Shown here one piece after another: positions 38,101-45,389 of a DNA stretch of 64,000 bases. The stretch covers positions 5,518,001 to 5,582,000 of the forward strand of contig NZ_JADBEB010000001.1 in the NCBI RefSeq assembly GCF_014874095.1, given 5' to 3'. A program made the position numbers and the translations under genes. Numbering within the stretch: position 1 is the first letter of the stretch; the number at the start of each line of letters is the position of its first letter. The DNA is from Plantactinospora soyae. Lineage in GTDB: Bacteria; Actinomycetota; Actinomycetes; Mycobacteriales; Micromonosporaceae. Under the pieces are notes generated by a model. That model ran no database searches. It was not told where the DNA came from and saw only the letters and a list, made by a program, of their open reading frames with translations.

Positions 38101-41100
38101 TCGGCGCCGGGCGGCGGGAGGAGGGCGTTCTCACCGACGTCACCCTGCTGGTCCGGCCCCGGGTCAAGGAGGGGAGCGGCCGTACCTCGATCGTGGTCTC
38201 GGGCTCGTACTTCGTGGTCGATCCGGGCAAGGGCGAGGAGCCGGTCGACAGCGCGGATCCCGCCGACGGCGAGAAGCCGGCCAAGGGCCGGCGGGGCGCC
38301 CTGCTCTTCGAGCTCAACCCCGAGCTGTACGCCGACGACCTGCTCGGCACCGAGTGGTGGACCCCGGAGGCCTCCGCCGCACTCGGCGACATCGGGTCGA
38401 CCTCGGCCGTCACCGTCGCCGCCCGGGTGGCGCAGATCTTCGTCGACCCGGTCGATCCGGCCGGTGTGATCCCGTTCGACTACCCCACCGGATCCGACGC
38501 GCTCTCCTGGTTCAGCGTCGACCACAAGGGCGGCAGCTTCCTCTGCCGACCGACCGTGGTCAGCGGAACCGAGGGGACCCGGGGATCGCTGGCCGACAAC
38601 GAGATCCGGCTGCCGGACTGGTCCCGGGTCGACGCCGCGGTCGAGCTGCCGAACGGCACCCGGTACTTCTTCGACAACGCCGCGCAGGCCTTCGCCACCG
38701 CCACCTCGGGCAACCCGCCCGGCCCCGTCGAGTCGACCGGGGCCGGGTGGGGGCGCCTGCGGAGCGTACTGACCGAGGCCGGCGACGTGAACGCGGTGCT
38801 GTCTCGCGGCGAGCACACCTTCGTCTTCTCCGGCGAGCGGTACCTCCGGTTCACCGGCACCCCGTTCGTGCTGGCCGACACCGGCTACCCGCGCGGCATC
38901 GCCGACAACGACGAGGGATTTCCGCGCTGGTCCTCGGTGGACGCCACGTTCACCGACCGGGACGGGGTCGAGTACTTCTTCTCGCACGACCGCAACGAGT
39001 ACGTCAGTTCGGACGCGCTGGACGAGCCCCACCCGACGGCGCACTTCTGGACCAGCCGGGGCGGCACGGATCTCGGCAAGCCCGGCGCGTTCCTGGTCAC
39101 CGAGAACGCCGTCTTCGTGATCTTCGGCGACCGCTACGCCCGGCACACGTTCCCGCCCGCACCCGCGCGCCGGGCCACCCGGGCGAGCCGGTCCCGCAAA
39201 CCCCCGGTACGGCCGCAGCCGGAGCCAGCGACCGGCCCCTGGCAGGACTCCGGGTACCCGCGACCGCTCTATCTCAATCCGGACGAACTGCCGAGCGGCC
39301 TGGTGATCGATGCGGCGCTGCGGCACGGGGGTGTCAACTACTGGTTCGAGAACCGCTACGGGATATACCACGAGCAGGTCGGCGACCAGTGGCTGAACCG
39401 TTCGACCTACGCGGCACCCAGCGCGGTGAGCGCCGACGGCCAGGTGGACGCGGCCTGGGTGACGGACGGGCGGCTCTTCCTCACCCGTGGCACGGAGTAC
39501 CTCCGGTACACCCTCGACGGGAACGGCTCGGCCGCCGAGCTGGCGGACGACTCGTACCCGAGGACGATGCCCCGGCCGATCGAGGCCGCCTTCACCCGCG
39601 ACGACGACGTCTACCTGTTCAGCGGCGACCAGTACGTGCGGATCGGGGCGGGCCATGAGCCCGGCGCGGCGACCAGGTGGCGGCCGATCGCCGGGAACTG
39701 GGGTGAACTGCCCCGGGCCGCGTCCCCGCCGTTCGACGCCGCCCTGGACAGCGGCTCCGGGCTGTACCTCTTCATTGACGGGCACTACGTGGTGCACTCG
39801 AAGACGGTGAAGGTGCCGCGCCCGTACGAGCAGGCGGAACTGCCGTTCGAGCTGATCCGGCTCACCACCGGCACCGCCTCGGACCTGAACCGCAAGCTGC
39901 TCTCCGGCGGGGTGCCGGCACTGCTCGACCTCAGCACCCAGGAGACCGACGAACTGGCCCTGAGCGTCGATCTGGAGGCGGTCGGAGCGGTCCGGGTACA
40001 CCGTGACCACGTCGACACCGACCGGCTGCCCACCGGTTCGCACCTGGACTTCGGCAGCGCGAACGGCCTCTACTACGCCGAGATCTTCTTCCACGCACCG
40101 TTGCTGATCGCGCAGACGCTCAACGGCGCCCAGCGATTCGCCGATGCCCGCCAGTGGTACGAGTACATCTTCGACCCCACCAACCCGGACTCGTACTGGC
40201 GTTTCCTGCCCTTCCTCGCCGCCGACCTGGCGGTGCTCGCCGACAGCATCGCCGGCGACCTGGCCGAGCTACGCGCGCTGCGCCTGGACCCGGCCGACCT
40301 GGCGAAGGTCCTGAGCCCGGTGCTGGCCGCGCTGCACACGCTGGCCCCGTCGGTGACGGAGAACCGCAAACCCGCCAGCGAGCAGGAGGAGAAGGCCCTG
40401 TTGAGGATCACCTCGACCGTGGACGCCGTCGCCACCGCCCTGCGCGATCTGCCCGGCGGGGATCTGCCCGGCAGGGAACTGACCGACGCGCAGCAGGCTG
40501 TGCTGGCGAGCCTGGGCGAGCGGGTCGCCGTCCTCGCCGGGCTGAAGAAGCAGTTCGACGTGCTCGGCGACCGGGAGGGGCTGCTGAAGGCGTACCGGGA
40601 CAACCCGTTCGACCCGCACGCCATCGCCGACCTGCGCCCGGTCGCGCACCGCCGGGCGGTCGTGCTCGGCTACATCGACAACCTGCTCGACTGGGGCGAC
40701 CTGCTGTTCGGGCAGTACACCCCGGAGAGCGTCGACGAGGCGCGGATGCTCTACGTGCTCGCGTACGACCTGCTGGGCGAGCCATCCGTACGGCTCGGCA
40801 CCCGGTTGCCGTCGGAGACGCAGAGCTTCGGCGAGCTGGACGCCGATTGCGGAGCGCTCGACCTGATCGGCTATCTGACCAGCGATGGCGCGTTGCTGGA
40901 GGGCAGCGGGGCCATGCACGCCAGCGTGACGAGCGGGTACTTCCACATCCCGGCCAACACCGTTTTCGCCGAGTACCGGACCCGGGTCCAGGACCGGCTG
41001 CGGAAGATCCGGGACTCGCTGAACATGCTCGGCATCGCCCAGCCGCTTCCGCTGTTCGCCCCGCCGATCGACCCGATGGCACTGGTCCGCAGCGTCGCCT

Positions 41101-43013
41101 CCGGCGCCGGCCTGGACACCGTGGCGGCCGGCGCGTCGGTGGCACCGCCGCCGTACCGGTTCGCCGTGATGTTCCGCAGGGCGCAGGACCTGGTGGACAG
41201 ACTCCGGCAGTTCGGCGGCGAGCTGCTGGCCGCCCTGGACCGGCGGGACACCGAGGAACTCGGCATGCTGCGCGCCCGGCAGGAGGGAGCCATCCTCGAA
41301 CTGACCCGGGACGTCAGGGAGGCACAGATCCGGATCGCCGGCGAGCAGCTCGCCGAGCTGACCTCCGGGCAGGTCGCCGCGCAGGAACGCGCCGGCCACT
41401 ACCAGAAGCTGATCGAGGAGGGGATGTCCGCGCTGGAGCGGACCCAGCTCGACCTGATGACCTCGGCCGCCGCCGCGCACTTCGCGTCCAGCGTGCTCAA
41501 GGTCGCGGCCGGCATCGTGTACGCCGTACCGCAGGTCAAGGCCGGTCCGTTCATCATCGGCGTGGAATCCGGCGGGCGGCAGCTCGGCGACTCCATCGAC
41601 AAGGCGTCCGAGGTCAGCGAGTCGCTCGGCGAAGGACTCAGTGTGGTCGGCGAGGCGCTGGGCATGCGGGCCCAGCACGAGCGGACCGCGAGCGACTGGG
41701 ACCTGCAACTGCGGACCGCGCAGAGCGACCTGGTGCAGATCGGCCACCAGCTGACCACCGCCAACCACCAGCTCGCGATCGCCCGGCGCGAGGCCGAACT
41801 GCTCGCCCGGGAGATCGCGCACGGCGAGGAGGTCGACGCGTTCCTGCGGGACAGGTTCGGCACCGCCGAGCTGCACGGCTGGATGGCGGGACAACTCGGG
41901 GCGCTGTACTTCCAGGCGTACCACCTGGCGCACGAGGTGGCGCGCTCGGCCGAGCGGGCGTACCAGTTCGAGCGCGGGGTACCGGAGGCGACGGTCAGCC
42001 ACATCCGGTCGACGTACTGGGAGAGCCGGCGGGCCGGACTGCTCGCCGGGGAGAGCCTGGCGTTGGACCTGGAGCGGTTGGGCAAGGCGTACGCCGACAC
42101 CGACAACCGGGGGCTGGAGATCACCAAGCAGGTCTCCCTGCTGGCCCTGGACCCGCTGGCACTGCTGCGGCTGCGGGAGACCGGCAGTTGTGAGTTCGCC
42201 CTGACCGAGGCGGAGTTCGACCAGGACTTCCCCGGCCACTACCGGCGGCAGCTCCGTACCCTGACGGTCAGCTTCGTCGACGCCGACGGACAGACGTTGT
42301 GGATCAACGCGATGCTGACCCAGGTGAGTCACAAGACGGTGCTGGAGCCGGACCCGAAGGCGGTCAAGTACCTGCTCGACCCGGTGGGCCCGGTCCCGGC
42401 GACGATCCGGGCCGACTGGCGGCCGAGTCAGCAGATCGCGCTGTCCGAGGTCAACGGCGACAACAACGGCCTGTTCGAGCTGCGCTACGACGACGACCGG
42501 TACCTGCCGTTCGAGCGGACCGGGGCGGTCTCGACCTGGCGGTTGGAACGCTCCGGACGGATGGTGACGCCCCCGTACGACGTCGTGCTCACCGTCCGGT
42601 ACCAGGCGGAGAACGGCGGGCAGGTCTTCGCGAACGCGGTACGCGGCATGCTGAAGCCGCACCCGGCGGCCCGGTTCTTCGACCTGGCCCGCGAGTTCCC
42701 CACCGAGTGGGCGGCGTTCCTCGAGGGCGACAGCGGGGAACTCGTGCTGCCACTGACCCCGGAGTTCTTCCCCGACATGGGCAGCCGGCAGATCGGTTCG
42801 GTGCACGCCAGCTACGACGTGGCCGGCGGCGTCGCCTTCGCCCTGCTGCTCGCCGGGCAACAGAACCTGGAGCTGCCGCCCGGACGGCTGCTGCCGACCC
42901 CGGGACTGACCATCGGCACCGATCCGGGGTCGCCGCTGGTCCTCACCGCGCGGGGCGACCGGCAGGCCGTCCGCAACGTCGGACTGGTCCTGACCTACCA
43001 GGCGCAGGTGTGA
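29145..43013 (+). CDS. Giant Tc-toxin A-like protein with about 30 hemopexin repeats
   Basis: The 4,622-residue product follows the Tc toxin A-subunit plan. Residues 1-1150 are the helical VRP1/SpvA-like shell region (HSPAAYLADLLQLLG, ELPYLDIVNEVLE). Residues 1155-2515 hold about 24 hemopexin-type repeats. A return to TcA sequence follows at RRRDALVPVVI, RDLYEYFLLDVEM near 2724 and the ABC-toxin/neuraminidase-like part. A second block of eight hemopexin repeats spans 3161-3552. GLYYAEIFFHAPLL near 3642, a long coiled coil (about 4010-4250, pore domain) and the TcB-binding end (YLPFERTGAVSTWRLE) complete it. Known TcA subunits are about 2,500 residues; the repeats make up most of the excess. 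There is no signal peptide and no TcB/TcC partner gene in the window. A metalloprotease gene follows and an injection-system operon lies 7.7 kb further on. The ATG at 29145 has GGGAGG four bases before it. Confidence 0.88.
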   Translation: MLQDGSLPSYDELFGDLPYRPGDEARTVHSPAAYLADLLQLLGNGQGGAPAEIVTRRPDILKVPLDAEHTQTELPYLDIVNEVLERAVLKGAVRNGQAAGESGAGSEVAGENEDCGDDQDESGAGDGGTDAYGILAELRYPFTMPFSLPHERVRRHLAHLDVDPAELYRQFAIDVDPDTVVREYLGLTPAEVTLLTTELADGPELRGCWQLDAEEPFDVLEAVDRFRQTTALTDAEVLELLHQNLSATPVGDRPAEQEAASAFFVHQAGLVTLDDETQCLRHDAEGPVPVEWFDRVNRFVRLARRTGLALSELDLVLRTCCGNRINLAALRTIAVLQHLRRGFDLPVDVAVSLVAPIDTLGFGDGPIPQDLFNRIFNVPFVGAERSVLRASAYLPASYVGLAELSCTGDILAPRNADYRRRVAAALSLTEADLTAVVNRFRRTDASGPFDGEIGLSALSLLHRVGRLATALGVPVGELLDVLDALDADPSARRYPAFPVLLDSGASIGRLDAVLAGGDVAAGLWLVQTLRGAVKWLRETGLSGRELIGVLGGSVGAPAGPTRVPDELPVLFERLRQEFEAVAFGPDLFRSDRFGERGAQVVHAALAGEAGAVVSARDNRLLRVEPDAVASVAYRAVTALPVIVEADFVGLGLDERGAAKIFANLRASGYLEPDGGLVPERLPATPDELVLSADFSEYREPVFELIAAATAGAGGADGELPAAPAAFFPSDLVTLDELTTGERTELYDNLVFNGYLDPDGNVARPEFFAEPGNVETFGLNAHLGGVTEDLFALLRDRADRFGRERLSLDPAVFAGLRLTGPQQGALLHSLRFNGYLDAGDGYLDPVALLDLAISDFHLALELHPHRRRVLAAMQEQVRRARAAAYRMTEEDFRNVADAGVARRVMAELVGNYLVESRVPVERLADFAGPGNSLDLAGFTGSENATIFDRIAAIVAEQQPYHLDPAALTDLGFGPEQQDQLVGYLVGAGHLTESLTVPEDRLEYFGTVQHGLDFVIPGLEDFSRDIFFLLYAIATELTGATAEITDALSAGETAQRAVLGTVGQDVLGVPAPTVEAICVAVTGSIADALELLVVPALAGADPAAPDAGLHGAFRRILGFARLAGKLGLAAAEVTCAFRDQNLVDKFPEPLVLPAEVDRIDALLESADGHVYLFRNRSYWTYSAATYVPVEPNPKPLEALSSRFADLAGVDAAFVDGTGAEWIVGRNDGGTALAFVRERGGTRWAPRAQTWGTVGNNFTDPARIDAGYVDDEGRIYLFCGDQYVRYSGSDHSHADQGYPRRIGQWWESEQHRVGLPAPFRRSLDAAFQGRDGRTYLFAGDRFVAVGAGGASDGDQPIAESWGRVRNNLAARGRVDAGYVAGAAQYLVAGDQVVRYSDGLENDGVRVDPGYPLRLGAQLPGVPAEFEGGLEAAFADPTGALHLFRNGRTVTVRDGSAGEVVPTARRWGVLGPVLSSGTVDAAMVGLDGRTYLFSGDQYLRYSGADYSAVDLGYPRGIAGNWGGLRTVGAAFVLDGATHLFGAAGLIFEVGLAHATELDAGRLPRSVRQRLAEHGVPVADDAAVSGAAPQWRLTAGHRIDLTLRRTGTAIEVHCDPATGTPFHLRYSTPNYATPDAGYPRPLADNFWNLPEELVGTEAAFARIDAVLTARDNRSYLFSGDRFVVFDNKRRWWSAPKSLRTEWDSLPFDRVDAAFVGADGHTYVFAGDRYVRYTDGNLNRVDDRYPARITPYWGNVVNDIARTGRVDAALVVDSAALFPPGTKPVPEDVGPTYTYLFSGEQFVRYTGTGYGTVDDGYPRSLAELSDEPVLRNLVVPPDRVDAAFADRRNVYLFSGPELAVVSATAYRRYAELPGSELPGSESSRAELAGVRCAYLEDGAALVERADGWHRYGALEGTAVDTTPVRPRGLRTVPAEFRTGLDAVLSGADGNTYLFKGTSCFNVRLGRGYPLAQEWGRPRNNIYHHNRVDAAFVGRDGKTYLFSGDQFVAYPGTAYLDAPVEAEPQPVAEHWAGLPAVALAFVHDEVTYLFAPPEEDGTVHYLAYSGETYGQPDDGYPAVLDGDFWGIPEPYRPAGFVLPDAVLVEGDGMLLLAGAVCLQRDGTSGTWSYPRPLERIWPGIGSADGLTAAFTGRDGATYFFFADTFTRYHDRTFTTREPIRERWGRSRNNFLTDGGRVDAAVVIDGVSYLFSGDQYARYSGTDYRYADTGYPRPIVGNLRTEEPFGNLPSGFDDELAERALDGARPLVDAVLANERNCYLFAGGALHVVSRKLVASYETARLGQVRNTVAERQRVDAALVTDLHTFVFSGDQYVRYSGRDHAEVDDGYPRTIAAGLPAELGIADLPAEFCDGIDAAFRDAAGRTYLFAGRQYLRVEGTAAVAAPVAGAWGAVRTGFGAATPVDAAFVGPAGELYVFADDQYVRYQPGKLDAVQEGHPRPIRDNWGDLPAAFEQGVDGAFVLAGRTYLCRGEDYVRYSDDRFEAVDRTLPQPFRHRWTGAVDYQLADLRTITRFAGLARAYPGDGGLATFLLPGPETVADPYRHLGEVFGWDVEELKWCRRHSRFLTGAPADEDRFEIEFLVGLADLFAFADRLGTGPSRIRADVWARLYEDGTDTAVDGAATALYGLLARRHGAAEWAVLAPRIHDELNVRRRDALVPVVIAQSIDRTPDEESTDRTPDAESTDRTPDGQSTGRTPDAQSSDRTPEFRTSRDLYEYFLLDVEMGGQGRTSRVREAIAATQLYVHRYLLGLETGRANDPGAALTRQRLKGWWAWMRSYRVWEANRKVFLHPENYLRPELRASKTPAFRALENDLLSGEITAASVERAYKRYLDEYSEVSRLTIAGGYVYNQDRDPDGRRRLVLFGRTKTDPRRYYYRRAEFGSRETLSANWEPWQRVEVQIDADQVHPVHAFGRVFVFWASTERVSPDTDLGSTTVVVTEKDEEQRVSGQAATQQVKIYYSFYNLTGEWVPAQTLGAGRREEGVLTDVTLLVRPRVKEGSGRTSIVVSGSYFVVDPGKGEEPVDSADPADGEKPAKGRRGALLFELNPELYADDLLGTEWWTPEASAALGDIGSTSAVTVAARVAQIFVDPVDPAGVIPFDYPTGSDALSWFSVDHKGGSFLCRPTVVSGTEGTRGSLADNEIRLPDWSRVDAAVELPNGTRYFFDNAAQAFATATSGNPPGPVESTGAGWGRLRSVLTEAGDVNAVLSRGEHTFVFSGERYLRFTGTPFVLADTGYPRGIADNDEGFPRWSSVDATFTDRDGVEYFFSHDRNEYVSSDALDEPHPTAHFWTSRGGTDLGKPGAFLVTENAVFVIFGDRYARHTFPPAPARRATRASRSRKPPVRPQPEPATGPWQDSGYPRPLYLNPDELPSGLVIDAALRHGGVNYWFENRYGIYHEQVGDQWLNRSTYAAPSAVSADGQVDAAWVTDGRLFLTRGTEYLRYTLDGNGSAAELADDSYPRTMPRPIEAAFTRDDDVYLFSGDQYVRIGAGHEPGAATRWRPIAGNWGELPRAASPPFDAALDSGSGLYLFIDGHYVVHSKTVKVPRPYEQAELPFELIRLTTGTASDLNRKLLSGGVPALLDLSTQETDELALSVDLEAVGAVRVHRDHVDTDRLPTGSHLDFGSANGLYYAEIFFHAPLLIAQTLNGAQRFADARQWYEYIFDPTNPDSYWRFLPFLAADLAVLADSIAGDLAELRALRLDPADLAKVLSPVLAALHTLAPSVTENRKPASEQEEKALLRITSTVDAVATALRDLPGGDLPGRELTDAQQAVLASLGERVAVLAGLKKQFDVLGDREGLLKAYRDNPFDPHAIADLRPVAHRRAVVLGYIDNLLDWGDLLFGQYTPESVDEARMLYVLAYDLLGEPSVRLGTRLPSETQSFGELDADCGALDLIGYLTSDGALLEGSGAMHASVTSGYFHIPANTVFAEYRTRVQDRLRKIRDSLNMLGIAQPLPLFAPPIDPMALVRSVASGAGLDTVAAGASVAPPPYRFAVMFRRAQDLVDRLRQFGGELLAALDRRDTEELGMLRARQEGAILELTRDVREAQIRIAGEQLAELTSGQVAAQERAGHYQKLIEEGMSALERTQLDLMTSAAAAHFASSVLKVAAGIVYAVPQVKAGPFIIGVESGGRQLGDSIDKASEVSESLGEGLSVVGEALGMRAQHERTASDWDLQLRTAQSDLVQIGHQLTTANHQLAIARREAELLAREIAHGEEVDAFLRDRFGTAELHGWMAGQLGALYFQAYHLAHEVARSAERAYQFERGVPEATVSHIRSTYWESRRAGLLAGESLALDLERLGKAYADTDNRGLEITKQVSLLALDPLALLRLRETGSCEFALTEAEFDQDFPGHYRRQLRTLTVSFVDADGQTLWINAMLTQVSHKTVLEPDPKAVKYLLDPVGPVPATIRADWRPSQQIALSEVNGDNNGLFELRYDDDRYLPFERTGAVSTWRLERSGRMVTPPYDVVLTVRYQAENGGQVFANAVRGMLKPHPAARFFDLAREFPTEWAAFLEGDSGELVLPLTPEFFPDMGSRQIGSVHASYDVAGGVAFALLLAGQQNLELPPGRLLPTPGLTIGTDPGSPLVLTARGDRQAVRNVGLVLTYQAQV
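32607..36690 (+). repeat. Hemopexin-type repeat block 1 (about 24 units)
   Basis: Within the giant protein (residues about 1155-2515) a unit of about 50-55 residues recurs. Its core is xTYLFSGDQYVRYSG, followed by a YPRPI and W turn and then RVDAAFVGxDG before the next unit. Units alternate in style: one carries the YSG and GYP motifs, the next a W-G-x-V-R-N-N linker, so the real period is a pair of about 100-115 residues. Hemopexin repeats form four-bladed propellers, so about six propellers could be made. Confidence 0.85.
37176..37298 (+). repeat. 27-base tandem repeat encoding DRTPDxxST units
   Basis: Four full copies and one partial copy start at 37176, 37203, 37230, 37257 and 37284. Each encodes nine residues of the type DRTPDAEST. 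The repeat interrupts the otherwise conserved TcA stretch between RRRDALVPVVI and RDLYEYFLL. It is in frame, hydrophilic and probably an unstructured, length-variable linker. Confidence 0.9.
38625..39800 (+). repeat. Hemopexin-type repeat block 2 (about 8 units)
   Basis: A second set of hemopexin units lies at residues about 3161-3552 of the giant protein (TRYFFDNAAQAF, HTFVFSGERYLRFTG, VYLFSGDQYVRIG, LYLFIDGHYVVHS). They are more diverged than block 1. One unit carries a basic and proline-rich insert (PPAPARRATRASRSRKPPVR). The block separates the ABC-toxin-N part from the pore-forming part. Confidence 0.8.
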
Positions 43014-43070
43014 TGGACCACCTACCAGGCGCGGCTGTGCGGGACCACGTACCAGGCGCGGTTGTGCGGG
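42989..43070 (+). repeat. Three 27-base tandem copies across the giant gene's stop codon
   Basis: The last codons of the gene and its TGA (copy 1, 42990-43016) are repeated twice more downstream (43017-43043 and 43044-43070), all containing ACCAGGCGC. The unit is a multiple of three, so in the two later copies the former stop is TGC. Small expansions of the 3' end have clearly happened here. Confidence 0.85.
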
Positions 43071-43131
43071 ACCGCCGAGCGGCCGCTGATTCCCGGCTGA
43101 ACACCAGATCCGATGCGGAGGAAGCAACCTG

Positions 43132-45048
43132 ATGTCAGGACCGAAACGGAGCGGGTCACCCCCGAAGCCCAACCGGCAGGGCGGGCCGCCCACCCCCGGC
43201 AGGCCAGCCCCCCAGCGCAATGTGGACCCGCCACCGGGCAATGCGCCGCCGCGCCCGCCCCGCCCGGACCTCGGTCAGCCGCTGGCACGACCGGGCAACC
43301 CACAGCCCCAACCACTCCGCCCGGGCATCAATCCGCCACCGCCCCTGCAGCGGAGGACGGACCGGCCACCGAGCAACGCGTCGACCACACCACCCCGGCT
43401 GGACATCAATCCACAACTGGCACCACAGAAGAAGCCACCACCGCGACCACCCCGCCCGGACCTCGACCCAGAAGTGGTGCCACCGGGCAGGCCAGCTCCG
43501 CCATCGGTGGCACGGCTCCCGAGCGGCGCGGTTCGGGTCCTTCCCACCGGGCCGTTCCCGGCGCTCACCAGGACACCACCACAGGCCCCGACGGACCGGA
43601 CCGGTACGTCCGTCCCGCTGCAACCGCTGACCAGGCGTACCCAGGGGTCGGTCGGGGGTGTCCCCCCGGTCGTACAGCCCGGACCGCAGCCCACCGGCGG
43701 CGGCTTCCGAACCACTCCGCGCCGGGTACTGCGTCGCGAGGACCGGACCGCGCTGGAGACGTTCCTGGCGCAGCATCCCGAGGGCTCGGCGTCGATAACC
43801 GTCGCCCTACGGGCGGCGTTGGAGGATGTCCTGGCCAGGGATGCCGATGCCGAGCTGAGCGAGCGGGAGCTGGCCGCTGTCCAGGCGGTCCTGGCGCGCA
43901 GGGACGTCCAACGGTTGACCGGCGGCGTCAGGACCGGCGCAAACCTGGGGCAACAGCCGGTGACCGCGCCCGGTCCCGTGCCGACCGAGAAGCCGGTGGA
44001 CCCCTTCGCCGAGCAGGTCGCCGCCATTGCGCAGGAAGTAAGTGACAACGCGGGTCCCTTCACGGCGTTCATCCTCAGACACCTGGCCAGGATCGGGAGT
44101 ACTGAGCTGTCCACTCCCCGACTGATCGAGGTCGTCGAGGAGGTTGGCACCCGACTGTATGCCCTCGCGATGGGGGAGGATCTCACCGACGACTCCCCGT
44201 ACGCCCGGCTCGCTCGGGAGATCGCCGGCGCCGTCGAGCAACCCGGGCAACTTCAGCAGACACTCGGCATGCATGCCCCACCGGCCATTCCCCGCGCCCA
44301 GATCGAAAGATTGAACCGGTTCCTGAGCGACCACCCGCAGCTGGTCGCCGCCTTCCGGCGCAACGGGCTGAGTTTCAAGTTCAACGCTGATCTGGCGAGG
44401 AAGATTGGTGGGCTGTACACGCATGGTGACAAGACCATTCACATGGAAGAGCTGCCCGGACTCGCACCCGAGGTGTTCCTCCGGCTCTTCCTGCACGAGG
44501 CCGGGCACGCCACCTTTCAACGAGCCCTGCTGCGCGGGCAGGAGCTGCCGGCGATCCTCGACAAGGCGGATGGTCTGAACCTGCTGATCCGGCTGGAGAA
44601 CGTCGGACGGACGATGGCGGATCCGTCCGGACCGGCCCAGTCCCTGCTGGGGCGGCCCCAACTCGAGCACCTGCAGGAGGAACTGACGACGATCCAGGAG
44701 ACCCTCGAGGACCAGGCCCCGGTGGCGGCGTTCGAGCAGCTCTCCGCCGACGCCCAGCGGATGTACCGCGCGTGGCTGGTGCTGCGCGAATCCGGCGGAG
44801 CCGGTCTGCTGGCGATCGCGCTGGTCGGCTTCGCCTCGGAGGGGGAGCGCCGGATTTATCAGGCGGACACGTTCATTGAGTTCCTGGCGGAGGTCTTCAT
44901 GCAGACAGCCATGGGCGACATAGCGGTCCACCTGCGGAGGGTGCTGGACGAGGAAGGCGACTCCCCGATCGGGCAGGCCTGGGCCGCCGTGCGGGACATT
45001 CTCGTCAAGTACGCCGTCCCGATACTGCGGGCACCGACGAGGTCTTGA
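43132..45048 (+). CDS. Proline-rich protein with a C-terminal zinc-metalloprotease motif
   Basis: The 638-residue product starts with about 190 disordered residues very rich in Pro, with repeated PPRPPRPDL segments. A helical middle region follows, then a domain holding HEAGH at residues 455-459 and, 124-128 residues later, FIEFLAEVFMQT with glutamates 583 and 587. HExxH plus a downstream glutamate in a helix is the gluzincin zinc site. The domain family is not recognised. There is no signal peptide. The gene starts 119 bases after the Tc-like giant, with GGAGGA before the ATG, and is probably co-transcribed. Its build (disordered head, enzyme tail) suits a toxin cargo of the Tc-like protein or of the nearby injection system, but that is inference; a maturation protease is the alternative. 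Confidence 0.7.
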   Translation: MSGPKRSGSPPKPNRQGGPPTPGRPAPQRNVDPPPGNAPPRPPRPDLGQPLARPGNPQPQPLRPGINPPPPLQRRTDRPPSNASTTPPRLDINPQLAPQKKPPPRPPRPDLDPEVVPPGRPAPPSVARLPSGAVRVLPTGPFPALTRTPPQAPTDRTGTSVPLQPLTRRTQGSVGGVPPVVQPGPQPTGGGFRTTPRRVLRREDRTALETFLAQHPEGSASITVALRAALEDVLARDADAELSERELAAVQAVLARRDVQRLTGGVRTGANLGQQPVTAPGPVPTEKPVDPFAEQVAAIAQEVSDNAGPFTAFILRHLARIGSTELSTPRLIEVVEEVGTRLYALAMGEDLTDDSPYARLAREIAGAVEQPGQLQQTLGMHAPPAIPRAQIERLNRFLSDHPQLVAAFRRNGLSFKFNADLARKIGGLYTHGDKTIHMEELPGLAPEVFLRLFLHEAGHATFQRALLRGQELPAILDKADGLNLLIRLENVGRTMADPSGPAQSLLGRPQLEHLQEELTTIQETLEDQAPVAAFEQLSADAQRMYRAWLVLRESGGAGLLAIALVGFASEGERRIYQADTFIEFLAEVFMQTAMGDIAVHLRRVLDEEGDSPIGQAWAAVRDILVKYAVPILRAPTRS

Positions 45049-45051
45049 CGA

Positions 45052-45069
45052 GGGGCGGCCTGGCGCCCC
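45052..45069 (+). terminator. Weak GC-rich hairpin after the metalloprotease gene
   Basis: GGGGCG and CGCCCC pair across a six-base loop, starting four bases after the stop codon. More GC-rich sequence follows that may extend the structure. It is the only candidate terminator before the arabinanase promoter. Confidence 0.35.
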
Positions 45070-45219
45070 GCCGGCCCGCCCCGGTCACCGGGATCGTGTG
45101 GAAGATCCCTCACCTCCGCCTGGTGCTCGGCCAGTGTGATCGCTAACAGCTTTCGTCCACTCTCTCTGAGGGGCATGGACGTGCGCTCCACCTCGATGTG
45201 TTGCTTCGGGTCAGAAGCC

Positions 45220-45248
45220 TTGAACTAGAACTAAGTGAGCGCTAACAT
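45220..45248 (+). promoter_or_regulatory. Promoter with overlapping LacI-type operator for the arabinanase
   Basis: TTGAAC and TAACAT, 17 bases apart, match a housekeeping promoter. The near-palindrome GTGAGCGCTAAC at 45235-45246, the typical LacI-family sugar-repressor site, covers the -10 box. A repressor bound there would block transcription until the sugar is present. No LacI-family gene is in the window, so the repressor must be encoded elsewhere. The leader to the ATG at 45390 is about 135 bases. Confidence 0.65.
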
Positions 45249-45389
45249 CGATACTCATATAAATATCATGGCTTTGTGTGACGACGTTTCCGCTGCTGTG
45301 CTCACCGCACATGTCGAGCCGCGCAGCCGGAGCGACCGTGCCCCTTCCCGGCGTCCGGAACACGAGGCCCACGCCCTTACGGAGGGACC

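Noticed and set aside
29232-40094. A 3,620-codon open frame on the minus strand, antisense to the giant gene
   Set aside because: It is Arg/Val/Gly/Pro-rich, has no domain and mirrors the G/C third positions of the real gene; long antisense frames are usual at this GC content.
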